Origin: Aquabacterium sp. A7-Y
Lineage (GTDB): Bacteria; Pseudomonadota; Gammaproteobacteria; Burkholderiales; Burkholderiaceae_C
Assembly: GCF_026153205.1 (NCBI RefSeq)
Contig: NZ_JAPFBW010000033.1
Coordinates: forward strand, 1-64,000
Direction of reading: 5' to 3'
Length of the DNA: 64,000 nt
Numbering within the stretch: the stretch's first letter is position 1; each line of letters opens with the position of its first letter. Under the pieces are notes generated by a model. That model did not search any database, was not told where the DNA came from, and saw nothing but the letters and a program-made list of their open reading frames with translations. Positions 6,934-14,996 of the stretch are shown in pieces. Made by a program: the position numbers and the translations under genes.

Positions 6934-9498
6934 CTACCTGCCCCGGGTCGGCCGGACGGCGGGTCGCCTTGCGGCGAAGGCAGCACCCAGGCCTGCCGCA
7001 AACAGCGCCCATGTCGCAGGCTCCGGCACCGGCGACAGCAGGAACGCGCGCGTCTCGGATGTGAACCGGTTCTCGGCGCTTCCCACGATCCAGCCGCTGT
7101 CATTGATGTCCCGAGCAAACTCGAGCCGCCAGCCCGCGTCCCTAAGGCTCTCGTCAAGGAATTGGTTCAAGTCGATGAGGGCCCCGCGGTGCCACGTCAC
7201 CGCGTGCCAGCCGTCGAGCTCGGTGCTGCTGATGCCCAGGACTTGGCCTGTATTGTTGATGGCGTACGCGACGCTGGACCCGCCGTCCAGGCTGCCAAGA
7301 TCAGCCGCAACTCCGTCGATCCACAAGGCGGCATGGTGCACCATGTTGCCCGCCAGCCAGCTCTCCCCCACCACTTGGCCAACATCATTGATGTCATTGG
7401 CCCGGCCGCCACCCCCTCCCAGCGTTCCAAGTTCAGTGACGGAGTTTCCGTCCCAGAGGGCAGCGGCGGTCGTTCCATCTGGCAGGGAGCTTGAGCCGAC
7501 CACCTGTCCGGCCTCGTTGATCGCGGTCGCCTCCGCGAATGACCCTCCTAGCGTTCCGAGAACCCTGGGCCCGCGGTCATCCCACAGCGTAGCGCGCATG
7601 ACGTAGCCGATCCAGGTATATCCGACGACCTTCCCCGTGTTGCTGATGTCCCGTGCGGTCGAGGTGTCGTCAGACGGCGACTGAAGGCGGGTCTTCTTGC
7701 TGCCGTGCCAAACCGTAGGGTAAGGTCCTTCCTCCCCGACAATCTGGCCGGCATCATTGATGTCCCTTCCAGTGCTGTCCATCCGGCTCAACTGTGTCGG
7801 AGTGCCGGCATTCCAGAGGGTGGCGTATCCGTCAGAGGGGAAGCTGCCCCCACTCCAACTCTCCCCCACCACCCACCCAGCGTTGTTGATGCCGAGCGCC
7901 ACGCTCTCGTCGGTCCCGGGCAACTGCGGGAGGAAGGTGACCGAGGGCAAGCGGCCTCCGGCGGTAGACGTAGTGCACCAGCAGCTTGCAGCGAGCAGCA
8001 AGAGCAAGAGAAGGGGCCTCGGTGCCCGCCCCAGCGCAGGTATCGGCTCGCCGGGTCTCGCTCGCACAGGCGCCAGCCCGACGAACATCTCGGTGGCATC
8101 CCGCTGTTGCGGCGCGGCTCGCGCGCACGAGACCGGTGCCTCGCACGGCGCAGGCGCAGCCGTCGCCCCTGCCTGCGAGGCGCTCTTCCGATCGGCTGGG
8201 CTGTGGCTCACGCCGCTCACATCACAGAAGGTCGAGACGCAAGAAGCAGCGAGGCGTGCGGCCGCGACAGCGACGATGCCCGCTAGCAACAGCAGCCACG
8301 CGGCCGGCTCCGGAACGGGGGACAGCAGGAAAGCTCGGTTTTCCACGGTGAACAGGTTTTCAGCGACACCCACTATCCATCCGGCATCATTGATCTCCTG
8401 GGCGGCCGTGAGCCGCCAACCCGCCTTGTGGCGGCTCTCGTCGAGAAAGCCGTTCAGGTCAATGATGGTTCCGCGGTGCCACATGACGGCGTGGAAAGCC
8501 TCTCGTCTTGTGCTGGCGGATCCGACGATCTGGCCCAGGTTGTTGATCCCGGCGGCGTTGCTGCTGGTGCCATCCAGGCTCCCAAGGTCGGTGGGCTGGG
8601 TGCCCTCCCACAGCGTCGCATGGCGGTCCATATCGCCGGGCAGCCAACTGTGCCCGACGACCTGGCCGACATCATTGATGTCATTTGCCCAGCCGCTGCG
8701 TCCGCCGAGGGTCGGCAGGTCCCTGATCCCGCCGCCCTCCCACAAGGTGGCCCTGGTGCCGCCTTCTGGACCCCGCAGTTTCCTGCCGCCCACGATCTGA
8801 CCCGCCTCATTGATCGACGACGCCGAACCGGAAGGTCCGTCCAATGTGCCGAGGTCCCTGATGTGGCCGTCCTTCCATAGCGTGGGCCGGACGAAGTCGC
8901 CTTTGAAACTATCACCGACGACCTGCCCGGCATTGTTGAGATCAATGGCCATAGAGCCGCCTCTTCGATCGAGCCCCGGGAGCCGCGTCACCGCGCGCCC
9001 CGTCCAGAGCGCCGCGCGCCAGCCTAGACGTCCAACGGTCTGTCCCGAGTCATTGATCGCCAAGGCGAAGCTGTCGGTCGTGCTCAGACCGACGGGTGGA
9101 GCGGACCCGTTCCACCGGGTGGCGTACGAGTCGTAGACCACCGTGGGGGTCTCTCCCCAGCTTGCTCCAACAACCTCACCGCTTCGGTTGAGGTCGACCC
9201 CGGTGCTTTGAGCCGTTCCTGGCAAGGGGTCCAGAAACGTCACTACCGGCGCCAGATTTCCAGCGCTCGCACAGGCGGCCCACAGCGTGAAGGTTTGCAG
9301 CGTCACTGCGGCAACCCAATGTCGTGGCCCGCGTTGTCCTGGTGTTCGGTCTACATGCCGGGGGGAACGCGTGCTCATCAACAAGGCGGCGGCCGGTAGG
9401 ACGCGGCGCAAGATCGCCGCCCTGAAGAGGGGAGCCGGCTGCGCCGGCCGGGCGACGTAGTGCCGCCTCGCTGTGTTCATTTGGTTCGCAGTGCCCAT
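6934..9498 (-). CDS. Double HAF-repeat PEP-CTERM protein (fused tandem pair)
   Basis: This 854-residue exported protein is two HAF-repeat proteins in one frame. Unit 1 has a hydrophobic export segment at about 59-80, then repeats of the type LGTLDGPSG..SINEAGQIVG, and a complete PEP-CTERM signal (SPVPEPAAWLLLLAGIVAVAAARLAAS, split here only in reading, at about 391-418). Unit 2 restarts with a new leucine-rich export segment (about 493-515), repeats the same architecture with VTFLPQLPGTDESVALGINN, and ends in a second PEP-CTERM signal with an RRP tail. PEP-CTERM proteins are recognised by an exosortase and displayed or released with exopolysaccharide. AGGAGG seven bases before ATG 9498 decides the start, leaving an unusually long basic leader. 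Confidence 0.8.
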   Translation of the reverse strand: MGTANQMNTARRHYVARPAQPAPLFRAAILRRVLPAAALLMSTRSPRHVDRTPGQRGPRHWVAAVTLQTFTLWAACASAGNLAPVVTFLDPLPGTAQSTGVDLNRSGEVVGASWGETPTVVYDSYATRWNGSAPPVGLSTTDSFALAINDSGQTVGRLGWRAALWTGRAVTRLPGLDRRGGSMAIDLNNAGQVVGDSFKGDFVRPTLWKDGHIRDLGTLDGPSGSASSINEAGQIVGGRKLRGPEGGTRATLWEGGGIRDLPTLGGRSGWANDINDVGQVVGHSWLPGDMDRHATLWEGTQPTDLGSLDGTSSNAAGINNLGQIVGSASTRREAFHAVMWHRGTIIDLNGFLDESRHKAGWRLTAAQEINDAGWIVGVAENLFTVENRAFLLSPVPEPAAWLLLLAGIVAVAAARLAASCVSTFCDVSGVSHSPADRKSASQAGATAAPAPCEAPVSCARAAPQQRDATEMFVGLAPVRARPGEPIPALGRAPRPLLLLLLLAASCWCTTSTAGGRLPSVTFLPQLPGTDESVALGINNAGWVVGESWSGGSFPSDGYATLWNAGTPTQLSRMDSTGRDINDAGQIVGEEGPYPTVWHGSKKTRLQSPSDDTSTARDISNTGKVVGYTWIGYVMRATLWDDRGPRVLGTLGGSFAEATAINEAGQVVGSSSLPDGTTAAALWDGNSVTELGTLGGGGGRANDINDVGQVVGESWLAGNMVHHAALWIDGVAADLGSLDGGSSVAYAINNTGQVLGISSTELDGWHAVTWHRGALIDLNQFLDESLRDAGWRLEFARDINDSGWIVGSAENRFTSETRAFLLSPVPEPATWALFAAGLGAAFAARRPAVRPTRGR

Positions 9499-9847
9499 GA
9501 GCCTCCTCCAGCTGTGGCAGGCGGGGCGCGTGCGAGAAAGTTAGAGATGAGCTGCCTTTATAGCGGCTCGCTCCAGCGGTGCACTCTGGTCGAAGACACG
9601 GCTCCGGTCCCACCACTACACCATAGGCGGCCGACCGGGGGCAGTCCCCCCGCACATGCGGGGCTGAGGACGGACGGATGCGAGGCGACGGCATGGCGTT
9701 CGCTAGCCAAACAGGTCGGCGCTTGCACCGTCCGCCCTATGGAACTTCGATGGCGACGCAGGGCAGCCAGCGGGCTCAGTATCTCCAACAGGCCTGCAGT
9801 TGCCTAAACTGGGGGCATGTAACGGCGCGTGCCATCCCCGAGCAGCG
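9499..9847. other. Non-coding stretch upstream of the HAF gene
   Basis: Only overlapping shadow frames are present. The 350 bases probably hold the promoter of the HAF/PEP-CTERM gene; no clear promoter or terminator could be picked out. Confidence 0.3.
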
Positions 9848-10326
9848 TCAGCCGCCAAAGACGATGTCGCGGGCCTCGAGCAGAGCAGCCGTACTCGTCG
9901 TCATGTGGGCGACCTCCAGTGTGTCGCCTCCCTGCGCCGTCGTTGGGTTGTACCAAATCAGGCCGGTCCGGGTGTCGACATACAGGCCGCTGCGGTCTTC
10001 GGCGCCCTGTCCCGTGCGACCCGGGCCTTGGTGGAAGGTACTGGGCGCCAAGCCGTCCCGACCAAAGGACAGACCCGCGATGCCGTGCTCTATGCGCGCG
10101 GGCGCCAGGTCGTCCAATTCCGCCAGCAGCACAAGGATGTCCTCCCCCCGGGGCTACGTCCGGCAGCCTGTCCGCCTGCCCCCCGATCACCGCACCGAAC
10201 AGGAAGCGGTCTTGCCCACGGCCGCCGTGAACGACGTCCGCCCCCAGGCCACCGTCGAGCCAGTCATGGCCAGGCCCGCGTGCAGCGTGTCGCCCCCTTC
10301 TCGACCTTCGAGAACGTCGTTCCTGC
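9848..10326 (-). pseudogene. RTX calcium-binding repeat protein remnant
   Basis: On the minus strand, split over at least three frames, runs a typical RTX ending: NDVLEGREGGDTLHAG, then GHDWLDGGLGADVVHGG and GQDRFLFGAV, then SGLYVDTRTGLIWYNPTT and a final LLEARDIVFGG before the stop at 9848. The glycine-aspartate nonapeptides form calcium-binding beta-rolls in secreted hemolysin-like proteins, and the final part matches the usual C-terminal cap. Frame changes near 10130 and 10260 and a missing N-terminus show that it is a fragment. Confidence 0.6.
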
Positions 10327-10680
10327 CGTCGTGCTGGACGAACGCGGCCATCCGGACTTCGACCGCCTGCAGCGCCGGGCGCGCACCCGCTGGGAAGGCA
10401 GCGGGCACATCGTCTACTGCGTCTTCGACCTGACGATGGTGGCCGGCATCGACATCCGCCCGCGGCCGCTTGAAATGCGGCGCAGCATCCTGGAGCGGCT
10501 CTGGCCAGGGCCTGTCCCGCACCTGCTGCTCGTTCACGCTGTGCGCGGCCATGGCGAGGCCCTGTACCGGCAGGTGGTCGCCTTGGAGCTCGAGGGCATC
10601 GTCGCCAAACGGTGCGGTTCCCCGTACGTGCCGGGGAGATCGCGCGACTGGATCAAGTTCAAGCGACCGGGCGCGCCATG
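10320..10680 (+). pseudogene. ATP-dependent DNA ligase (LigD) fragment
   Basis: A plus-strand segment reads VVLDERGHPDFDRLQRRA, YCVFDLTMVAGIDIRPRPL, then GHGEALYRQVVALELEGIVAKR and SPYVPGRSRDWIKFKRPGA. These are motifs III to V of ATP-dependent DNA ligases of the LigD/NHEJ type; the EGIVAKR and W-I-K-FK elements are diagnostic. The active-site lysine motif and everything N-terminal are missing, and the sequence directly upstream is the RTX remnant on the opposite strand. It is a dead internal fragment. Confidence 0.7.
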
Positions 10681-11026
10681 CCGCCGGAGCGGTTCCGGCA
10701 TTCGGGATCCGGCAGCCAGTAGCGGCTCGGTCCGGCGTATTAAAGAAGCGCGGGCCGAACGCGGCGCCGCGACGCAGTGCGTGGCCCGCGCTGTCTCGCC
10801 GCCGGACGAACTCTCCTTCAAATTTCATTGTCCCTGTCCACTCGCTCCGCGAAGTACGGTGGGCCTTCCGCGCGACGCCGCGGTGAGGCGCGAGCCGCCG
10901 GCCGACGCGCGATGCGCTGCTCGATCTGTCCACACACTGATCGCTCGCCAAGGGAATTAGGTCCGGCCAGCGGAGCTGAGGGCCTTACATCGATCAGCGG
11001 CTCCCGTTCCCCGACCAGCGCCGCTG
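10681..11026. other. Non-coding stretch
   Basis: Sequence beyond the ligase fragment with no gene or repeat that I can support. Confidence 0.3.
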
Positions 11027-11632
11027 TCACCGCTGCGGGATTCGCTTAGGCGCGCCGCGTGCATGTGAACTGAGGAAACGAAGGTTGAACAGCTCCCAGG
11101 GCCCGACCTCGGTCGCTCGCGCCCGCAGCATCGCGCCTCGGTCACCGGTGAATCCATATTCGGCGGACACATATCGCCCGTTCGCGTTGGACTGGAGCGC
11201 GACGACTCCTCGCCCGTCCCTCCAATCGATTCGAAACAGCTCCCAGGGACCCACGTCTGTTGCCCGCGCTCGCAGCATGCCGTTGTCTTCTCCGGGATAG
11301 CCGATCTCGGCCGACACATAACCCCTGTTCACCAGAGCGCGGATGTAATAGAGGTTGTCGGGCCCCCGGTAGCAGAATTCGTATTCTTCCCACGGTCCCC
11401 AATGGGGCGACCGGGCACGCAGCATGTTCACATAGTCCCCGCCATAGGCGATCTCGGTCGAGATGTAGGCACCGTTGACCGCCGAGGTCCATTCGGCCGG
11501 CCAGCAATCCGGGAACTGCGCTTGCGCGGCGATCGGCAACGAGGCAGCGACCACCAGCGCCGCTCGTCGCAGAGACCGTTTGCATGTCTGCAAGCCGAGA
11601 ATGCCGGCCTGGCGTCTGCGCATGTCGTTCAT
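11027..11632 (-). CDS. Exported beta-trefoil (fascin-like) protein
   Basis: The 201-residue product has a basic N-region and a hydrophobic signal sequence (LRRAALVVAASLPIAAQAQ, cleavage likely after AQA near residue 38), then three similar blocks, each with GxYxSxE...LRARxxxxGPWExF: for example NGAYISTEIAYGGDY, NRGYVSAEIGYPGED and NGRYVSAEYGFTGDRG. This threefold pattern is that of fascin-like or ricin-like beta-trefoils, which in bacteria often bind carbohydrate. Two early cysteines (CWPAEW, EFCYRG) may pair. A secreted lectin-like role is inferred; no partner gene is seen. Confidence 0.65.
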   Translation of the reverse strand: MNDMRRRQAGILGLQTCKRSLRRAALVVAASLPIAAQAQFPDCWPAEWTSAVNGAYISTEIAYGGDYVNMLRARSPHWGPWEEYEFCYRGPDNLYYIRALVNRGYVSAEIGYPGEDNGMLRARATDVGPWELFRIDWRDGRGVVALQSNANGRYVSAEYGFTGDRGAMLRARATEVGPWELFNLRFLSSHARGAPKRIPQR

Positions 11633-11936
11633 TGCGTCCTCCTGTTGGGCCCCACGCCACCGGAACCGGTGCTCTTTCGAGACCCTGTATCAACTTAGTC
11701 CAGGCGGGGGTCGGGAGGGCCGATGTCGTAACCCCTTGTCCTCGGTCTACGCAAGGGAGAACGGTCACAGGGCCGGGCGGAAGAACGCGTCGGGCAGGCG
11801 TGCGCCTGCGCGATCTTCTTCGAGACCCGAGCTGCAGCTATTCCTGGCGCTGACCTGGGGGACGATCAGTTGCCCCAGGTCGGCGTCCTAAACCATCTCA
11901 TGGGGCGGCCGCGGCTGTACCCCGCCTTGCGGGCAG
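11633..11936. other. Non-coding stretch with a perfect 9-bp inverted repeat
   Basis: GACCTGGGG (11852-11860) is followed after 12 bases by CCCCAGGTC (11873-11881). There is no T-run, so it is not a standard terminator; it could be an element end, since an IS66 tail follows at 11937. Confidence 0.4.
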
Positions 11937-12025
11937 CGGCTGCAGGGGAATCCGCTGCAACGGGTCGAGGAGTTGCTGCCGCATCGCTGGCAAGCAGGTG
12001 CCGGGCGCTGCCATGCTCAGCGCTC
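11937..12025 (+). pseudogene. IS66 transposase 3' tail remnant
   Basis: The plus strand reads LQGNPLQRVEELLPHRWQAGAGR, shown here as the pieces NPLQRVEELLPHRWQ and AGAGR. This is the normal ending of IS66 TnpC and is a second, different copy from the one at 4-6 kb. Nothing more of the element remains. Confidence 0.55.
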
Positions 12026-12350
12026 ATGAAGATCGACATCGACAAGCTCGACGAGGCCGAGCTGATAGAGCTGAACCGGCCGACCGCGGCGCGCCTGAAG
12101 CACCTGCGGAAAGCTCGCACGTGTCACCAGATGCTCAGCGTCAACGTCCGTGACCGGATGCGACTCCACCCGCCGGGGACACAATGCGGAGACAGGCATC
12201 ATCGTCAAGTACCACCGTAAGGCCGTCACGGTCGTCACCGACGACCAGCACCACTGGAACGTCGCGCCAGTGTTCCGTAGCCGCGTGTTCAATGCAGAGT
12301 CAGCCGAGCCGAGCACCGCTCGAGTCATACCGCCGCCGACCAAGCCATAG
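12026..12350 (+). pseudogene. Frameshifted small conserved protein
   Basis: ATG 12026 opens MKIDIDKLDEAELIELNRPT and a helix LKHLRKA; the frame then degrades, and the rest continues in a second frame as AETGIIVKYHRKAVTVVTDD followed by HHWNVAP. Together these look like one conserved small protein (helical N-terminus plus an SH3-like beta part that ends in W-N-V-A-P) that I have seen beside mobile elements. A frameshift at about 12160-12180 splits it. Function unknown. Confidence 0.5.
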
Positions 12351-12750
12351 CCTACTAGCACTCCGCGCGCAAGGTGGCTCGGCTAGCCGAATACGGTGCT
12401 CACGCCAGTAGACGGCTTCACGTCGGATTGAAGCTTGCGTGCAGGCGTTTTGCTGCCGAACGTTGAGCTGCTTCTGACGACGGTACATGGGAACGCAAGA
12501 CAGGAGAAGGATGACCTCATCTATTGTGACAATTTCTGCGGCACGACCCGATCCCCGCTTCAGGCTGCTGCGGAGGTCGAGAGCGGCATCTCGGTCAGAG
12601 GCGGTCGCTTTCCGCGCGCTGAAGTCCGAAAATGCAATCCACCCATCCTCGGACCTCCATCATGCTCGATGTTCCTGTTATCGAACGGTTGGAAAGCCTA
12701 AGGCAGGGTCGCACGTCCGGGCTGTGGCCCTTGTGCAGAGGAGATGGAAA
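12351..12750. other. Non-coding stretch
   Basis: No gene, repeat or RNA that I can support in these 400 bases. Confidence 0.3.
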
Positions 12751-14142
12751 TCAGCGATGGCCACGAAGGCCATTAGCGAACTGCTGGCCTGTCTGAACAA
12801 GCAACTTGCCCTCAGCCTGCTTTTCCGCGATGTACTCCGCAACCGACTCGATCACTGACGGCAGCTCAAACTCGAACCTCGCTGAGGGCGAGGTCGCATG
12901 ATAGACAAGACTGGACACATTGCGACGATCAATGAGCGTGTCGATTGCCGACTTGATCGTCACTGCCGTGTCAGCAGTCCACGGACCAAGCTCTGGCATG
13001 GTCAGCTGGTTGTGCCTAGAAGTATCGAGCGTAAAGCCCAGCGGCGTTCGACTGGTGGGGCGCAACGGATCGTCGGTGGTGCGTGCCAGAACAATACCAA
13101 GCTGATCGCGCAGCGCATCCACCACAGACATGTCAGCGCGGCTTGAAATCCAGTACTGTCCGTTGGGATAGACAAAGTGCTTGTACCCCCACGGCGCCCC
13201 GATCACGTCGCGAACATAGGCTTGGTTCTCCGACACGTCGGCAACTGCGTCCTCTAGCGTCTTGAGCTGCACGCCTATTCGATTGGTGCTATGCACGCAG
13301 ATTTCATGACCGCGCGCCATCGCGTCCAGATACTGCGAAAGGCTCATGTAGCCGCAGCAACCCACCCAATTTTTCGCCAGTGCAATGTTTACTTTCAGCC
13401 CATAGGTATCGAAGATTGGCAGCGCATGCGTGTAGAAGCTGGCATATGCGTCGTCCGCATAGACGAGCAGGCTCGGGACGGCCGATCTCTGCAAGACGGG
13501 ATCGCCCATGTAGATCACCGATGCCGCCGGATAGTTGCGATTCACGAACCTGACACGGATCGAGTTGATCGTGTTGGTCCATGTGGGAGAGCCGCCAGAG
13601 GTCCATTCAGAAGGGCCGATGCTGATCAGGTGCCAGCCGTTGCGCTGCTTGTCGTTATGACCGCTCGGCCCAACACCCCACGCGGCTTGGTAGTAGTTAT
13701 TAAAGGTCGTGTCCCCCATCGACAAGCGGATCTGGATGTTCTCGACCGCCGTGTAGTCCGGTATGTAGACGGGGACGAACAACGTCGGTGCGACTTTCTG
13801 TGCAACGTAAGGAGTCGGTAAGTCGAAGGTGAAATTGCACGTCCCGCCGTTGCCACCCTGCAGATTGCTCATCTGCAGGGTGTTGCGGCAGTTCCACTGC
13901 ACGCACGAACTTATCGCGGAAGTCGAGGGGGGCATGGTGCCGGTGCCCACTACCGGCGCAGTGTTCGGCACGTCGAGGATCTTGTCGCCCGGCGTGCGCT
14001 CGTAATCGTCCCCCCAACGGCGGAGGCAGATGTTAAAGCCACCGCAACTGTCCCGCCCTGCAGCCGTCGCTACTTGAATCCTCCCGGGGAGGGAACTGAC
14101 CGTAAAGCGGGCATCACCATCAGCCTCCTGTACGGTTGCCAT
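12751..14142 (-). CDS. Polysaccharide deacetylase-like protein
   Basis: This 463-residue protein has an N-terminal beta-rich, cysteine-containing region (to about 240) and then a NodB-like domain: LLVYADDAYASFYTHALPIF, then VNIALAKNWVG, and GHEICVHSTNRIG, with a late YHATSPS. In carbohydrate esterase family 4 the first motif supplies Asp-Asp and the second HxxxH; here DDA and HSTNR retain the aspartates and first histidine but not the second histidine, so metal binding or activity is uncertain. The N-terminal part resembles the carbohydrate-binding or tail-spike modules of phage-like hydrolases. No signal sequence is evident. It directly follows a small minus-strand frame. Confidence 0.55.
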   Translation of the reverse strand: MATVQEADGDARFTVSSLPGRIQVATAAGRDSCGGFNICLRRWGDDYERTPGDKILDVPNTAPVVGTGTMPPSTSAISSCVQWNCRNTLQMSNLQGGNGGTCNFTFDLPTPYVAQKVAPTLFVPVYIPDYTAVENIQIRLSMGDTTFNNYYQAAWGVGPSGHNDKQRNGWHLISIGPSEWTSGGSPTWTNTINSIRVRFVNRNYPAASVIYMGDPVLQRSAVPSLLVYADDAYASFYTHALPIFDTYGLKVNIALAKNWVGCCGYMSLSQYLDAMARGHEICVHSTNRIGVQLKTLEDAVADVSENQAYVRDVIGAPWGYKHFVYPNGQYWISSRADMSVVDALRDQLGIVLARTTDDPLRPTSRTPLGFTLDTSRHNQLTMPELGPWTADTAVTIKSAIDTLIDRRNVSSLVYHATSPSARFEFELPSVIESVAEYIAEKQAEGKLLVQTGQQFANGLRGHR

Positions 14143-14146
14143 GGTG

Positions 14147-14407
14147 TCAGTTCTCCACGTACAGAGCGGCCGTCGCGCGGGTGCCGCTGATGGCGGAGAG
14201 GTTGGTGCAGGTATGGTTCAGCGGGCGGTGAACCTTGCCCGAGTCACTGGCGGCCTCGGGTTCTATGGCGGTCTTGCCGGTGGGCAACTCTTGCGCTCTT
14301 GCCATGAGGATCTCGCATTTCTGCTTGGTGAGTTCGCCTGCAGTCTTGAGCCGGCCGGGTGAAATGCCAAGTCCTTCGGACGGCCAGGTTCGCGGGCACT
14401 CCGACAT
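14147..14407 (-). CDS. Small hypothetical protein upstream of the deacetylase
   Basis: An 86-codon frame ends four bases before the deacetylase start (ALYVEN, stop, then ATG). The close spacing argues for co-translation. It has a lysine/glutamate helix (ELTKQKCEILMARAQELP) and a C-terminal NLSAISGTRATAALYVEN. No family is recognised, and the first 25 residues may not be part of the real protein. Confidence 0.35.
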   Translation of the reverse strand: MSECPRTWPSEGLGISPGRLKTAGELTKQKCEILMARAQELPTGKTAIEPEAASDSGKVHRPLNHTCTNLSAISGTRATAALYVEN

Positions 14408-14524
14408 TCAGGGTGACACCGTCGCGCGATGCCGACGTCGGATTCAGGCCGGTCGGGGGCAGGCCGATGGGTGTGGAGCACACACGAGATGGCAGAGCCA
14501 TCGCGCCGCCGCTCCAGCTTCGCT

Positions 14525-14893
14525 TTACTTCGTGTCAGGCAGCTTGGCTGCCAACACGTCGATCTTTTGGATGCTTGGAGGATGCTGCAGCATGTCGGGC
14601 GCCTTTGCCATCAGTGCGGCCGCAACCTTGCCGCTCAAATGAGCGTCTCGCTCCGACTCGCTGGGAAACGTATCGAAGATCGCGAATCGCGACTTGCTCA
14701 GCCTGACGGCGAACCAGTTGCTCGTGCCAGGTTCGTCGAGAACGACTGCCTTGCCCCCGATCATGAACTTCGCGACTTCATCTTCCTTCCCGTTCTTGGC
14801 ATCCGAGGCGACCCACAGGGCCGTCTTGGCCTGGCTGTCTGCCGAATCGGCGGCTTGAGCTTGTGAGCTCATCAAGCCCGCGGCGCCGGCCAC
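14525..14893 (-). CDS. Exported antibiotic-biosynthesis-monooxygenase-like protein
   Basis: The core (ALWVASDAKNGKEDEVAKF, NWFAVRLSKSRFAIFDTFPS, and ESERDAHLSGKVAAALM) matches the dimeric ferredoxin-like ABM/YgiN fold, small heme or quinol monooxygenases. It follows a signal-like stretch ending SSQAQAAD. The GTG at 14893 cuts through that stretch: the same frame continues upstream as SLKVTTAVIAASLAVA without an ATG, so the true start may be a rare codon near 14950. With a signal sequence the protein would be periplasmic, which is unusual for the family. Confidence 0.6.
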   Translation of the reverse strand: MAGAAGLMSSQAQAADSADSQAKTALWVASDAKNGKEDEVAKFMIGGKAVVLDEPGTSNWFAVRLSKSRFAIFDTFPSESERDAHLSGKVAAALMAKAPDMLQHPPSIQKIDVLAAKLPDTK

Positions 14894-14996
14894 GGCAAGA
14901 GAGGCGGCAATGACCGCGGTCGTTACTTTGAGGGAGTTTATTGACAGCTCCGTGTGCGACTTGACACATTGAGATGTCCGTGCCGACCAAGGTGTT

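Noticed and set aside
11852-11881. Rho-independent terminator
   Set aside because: Strong stem but no T-run after either arm; better kept as an unexplained inverted repeat.
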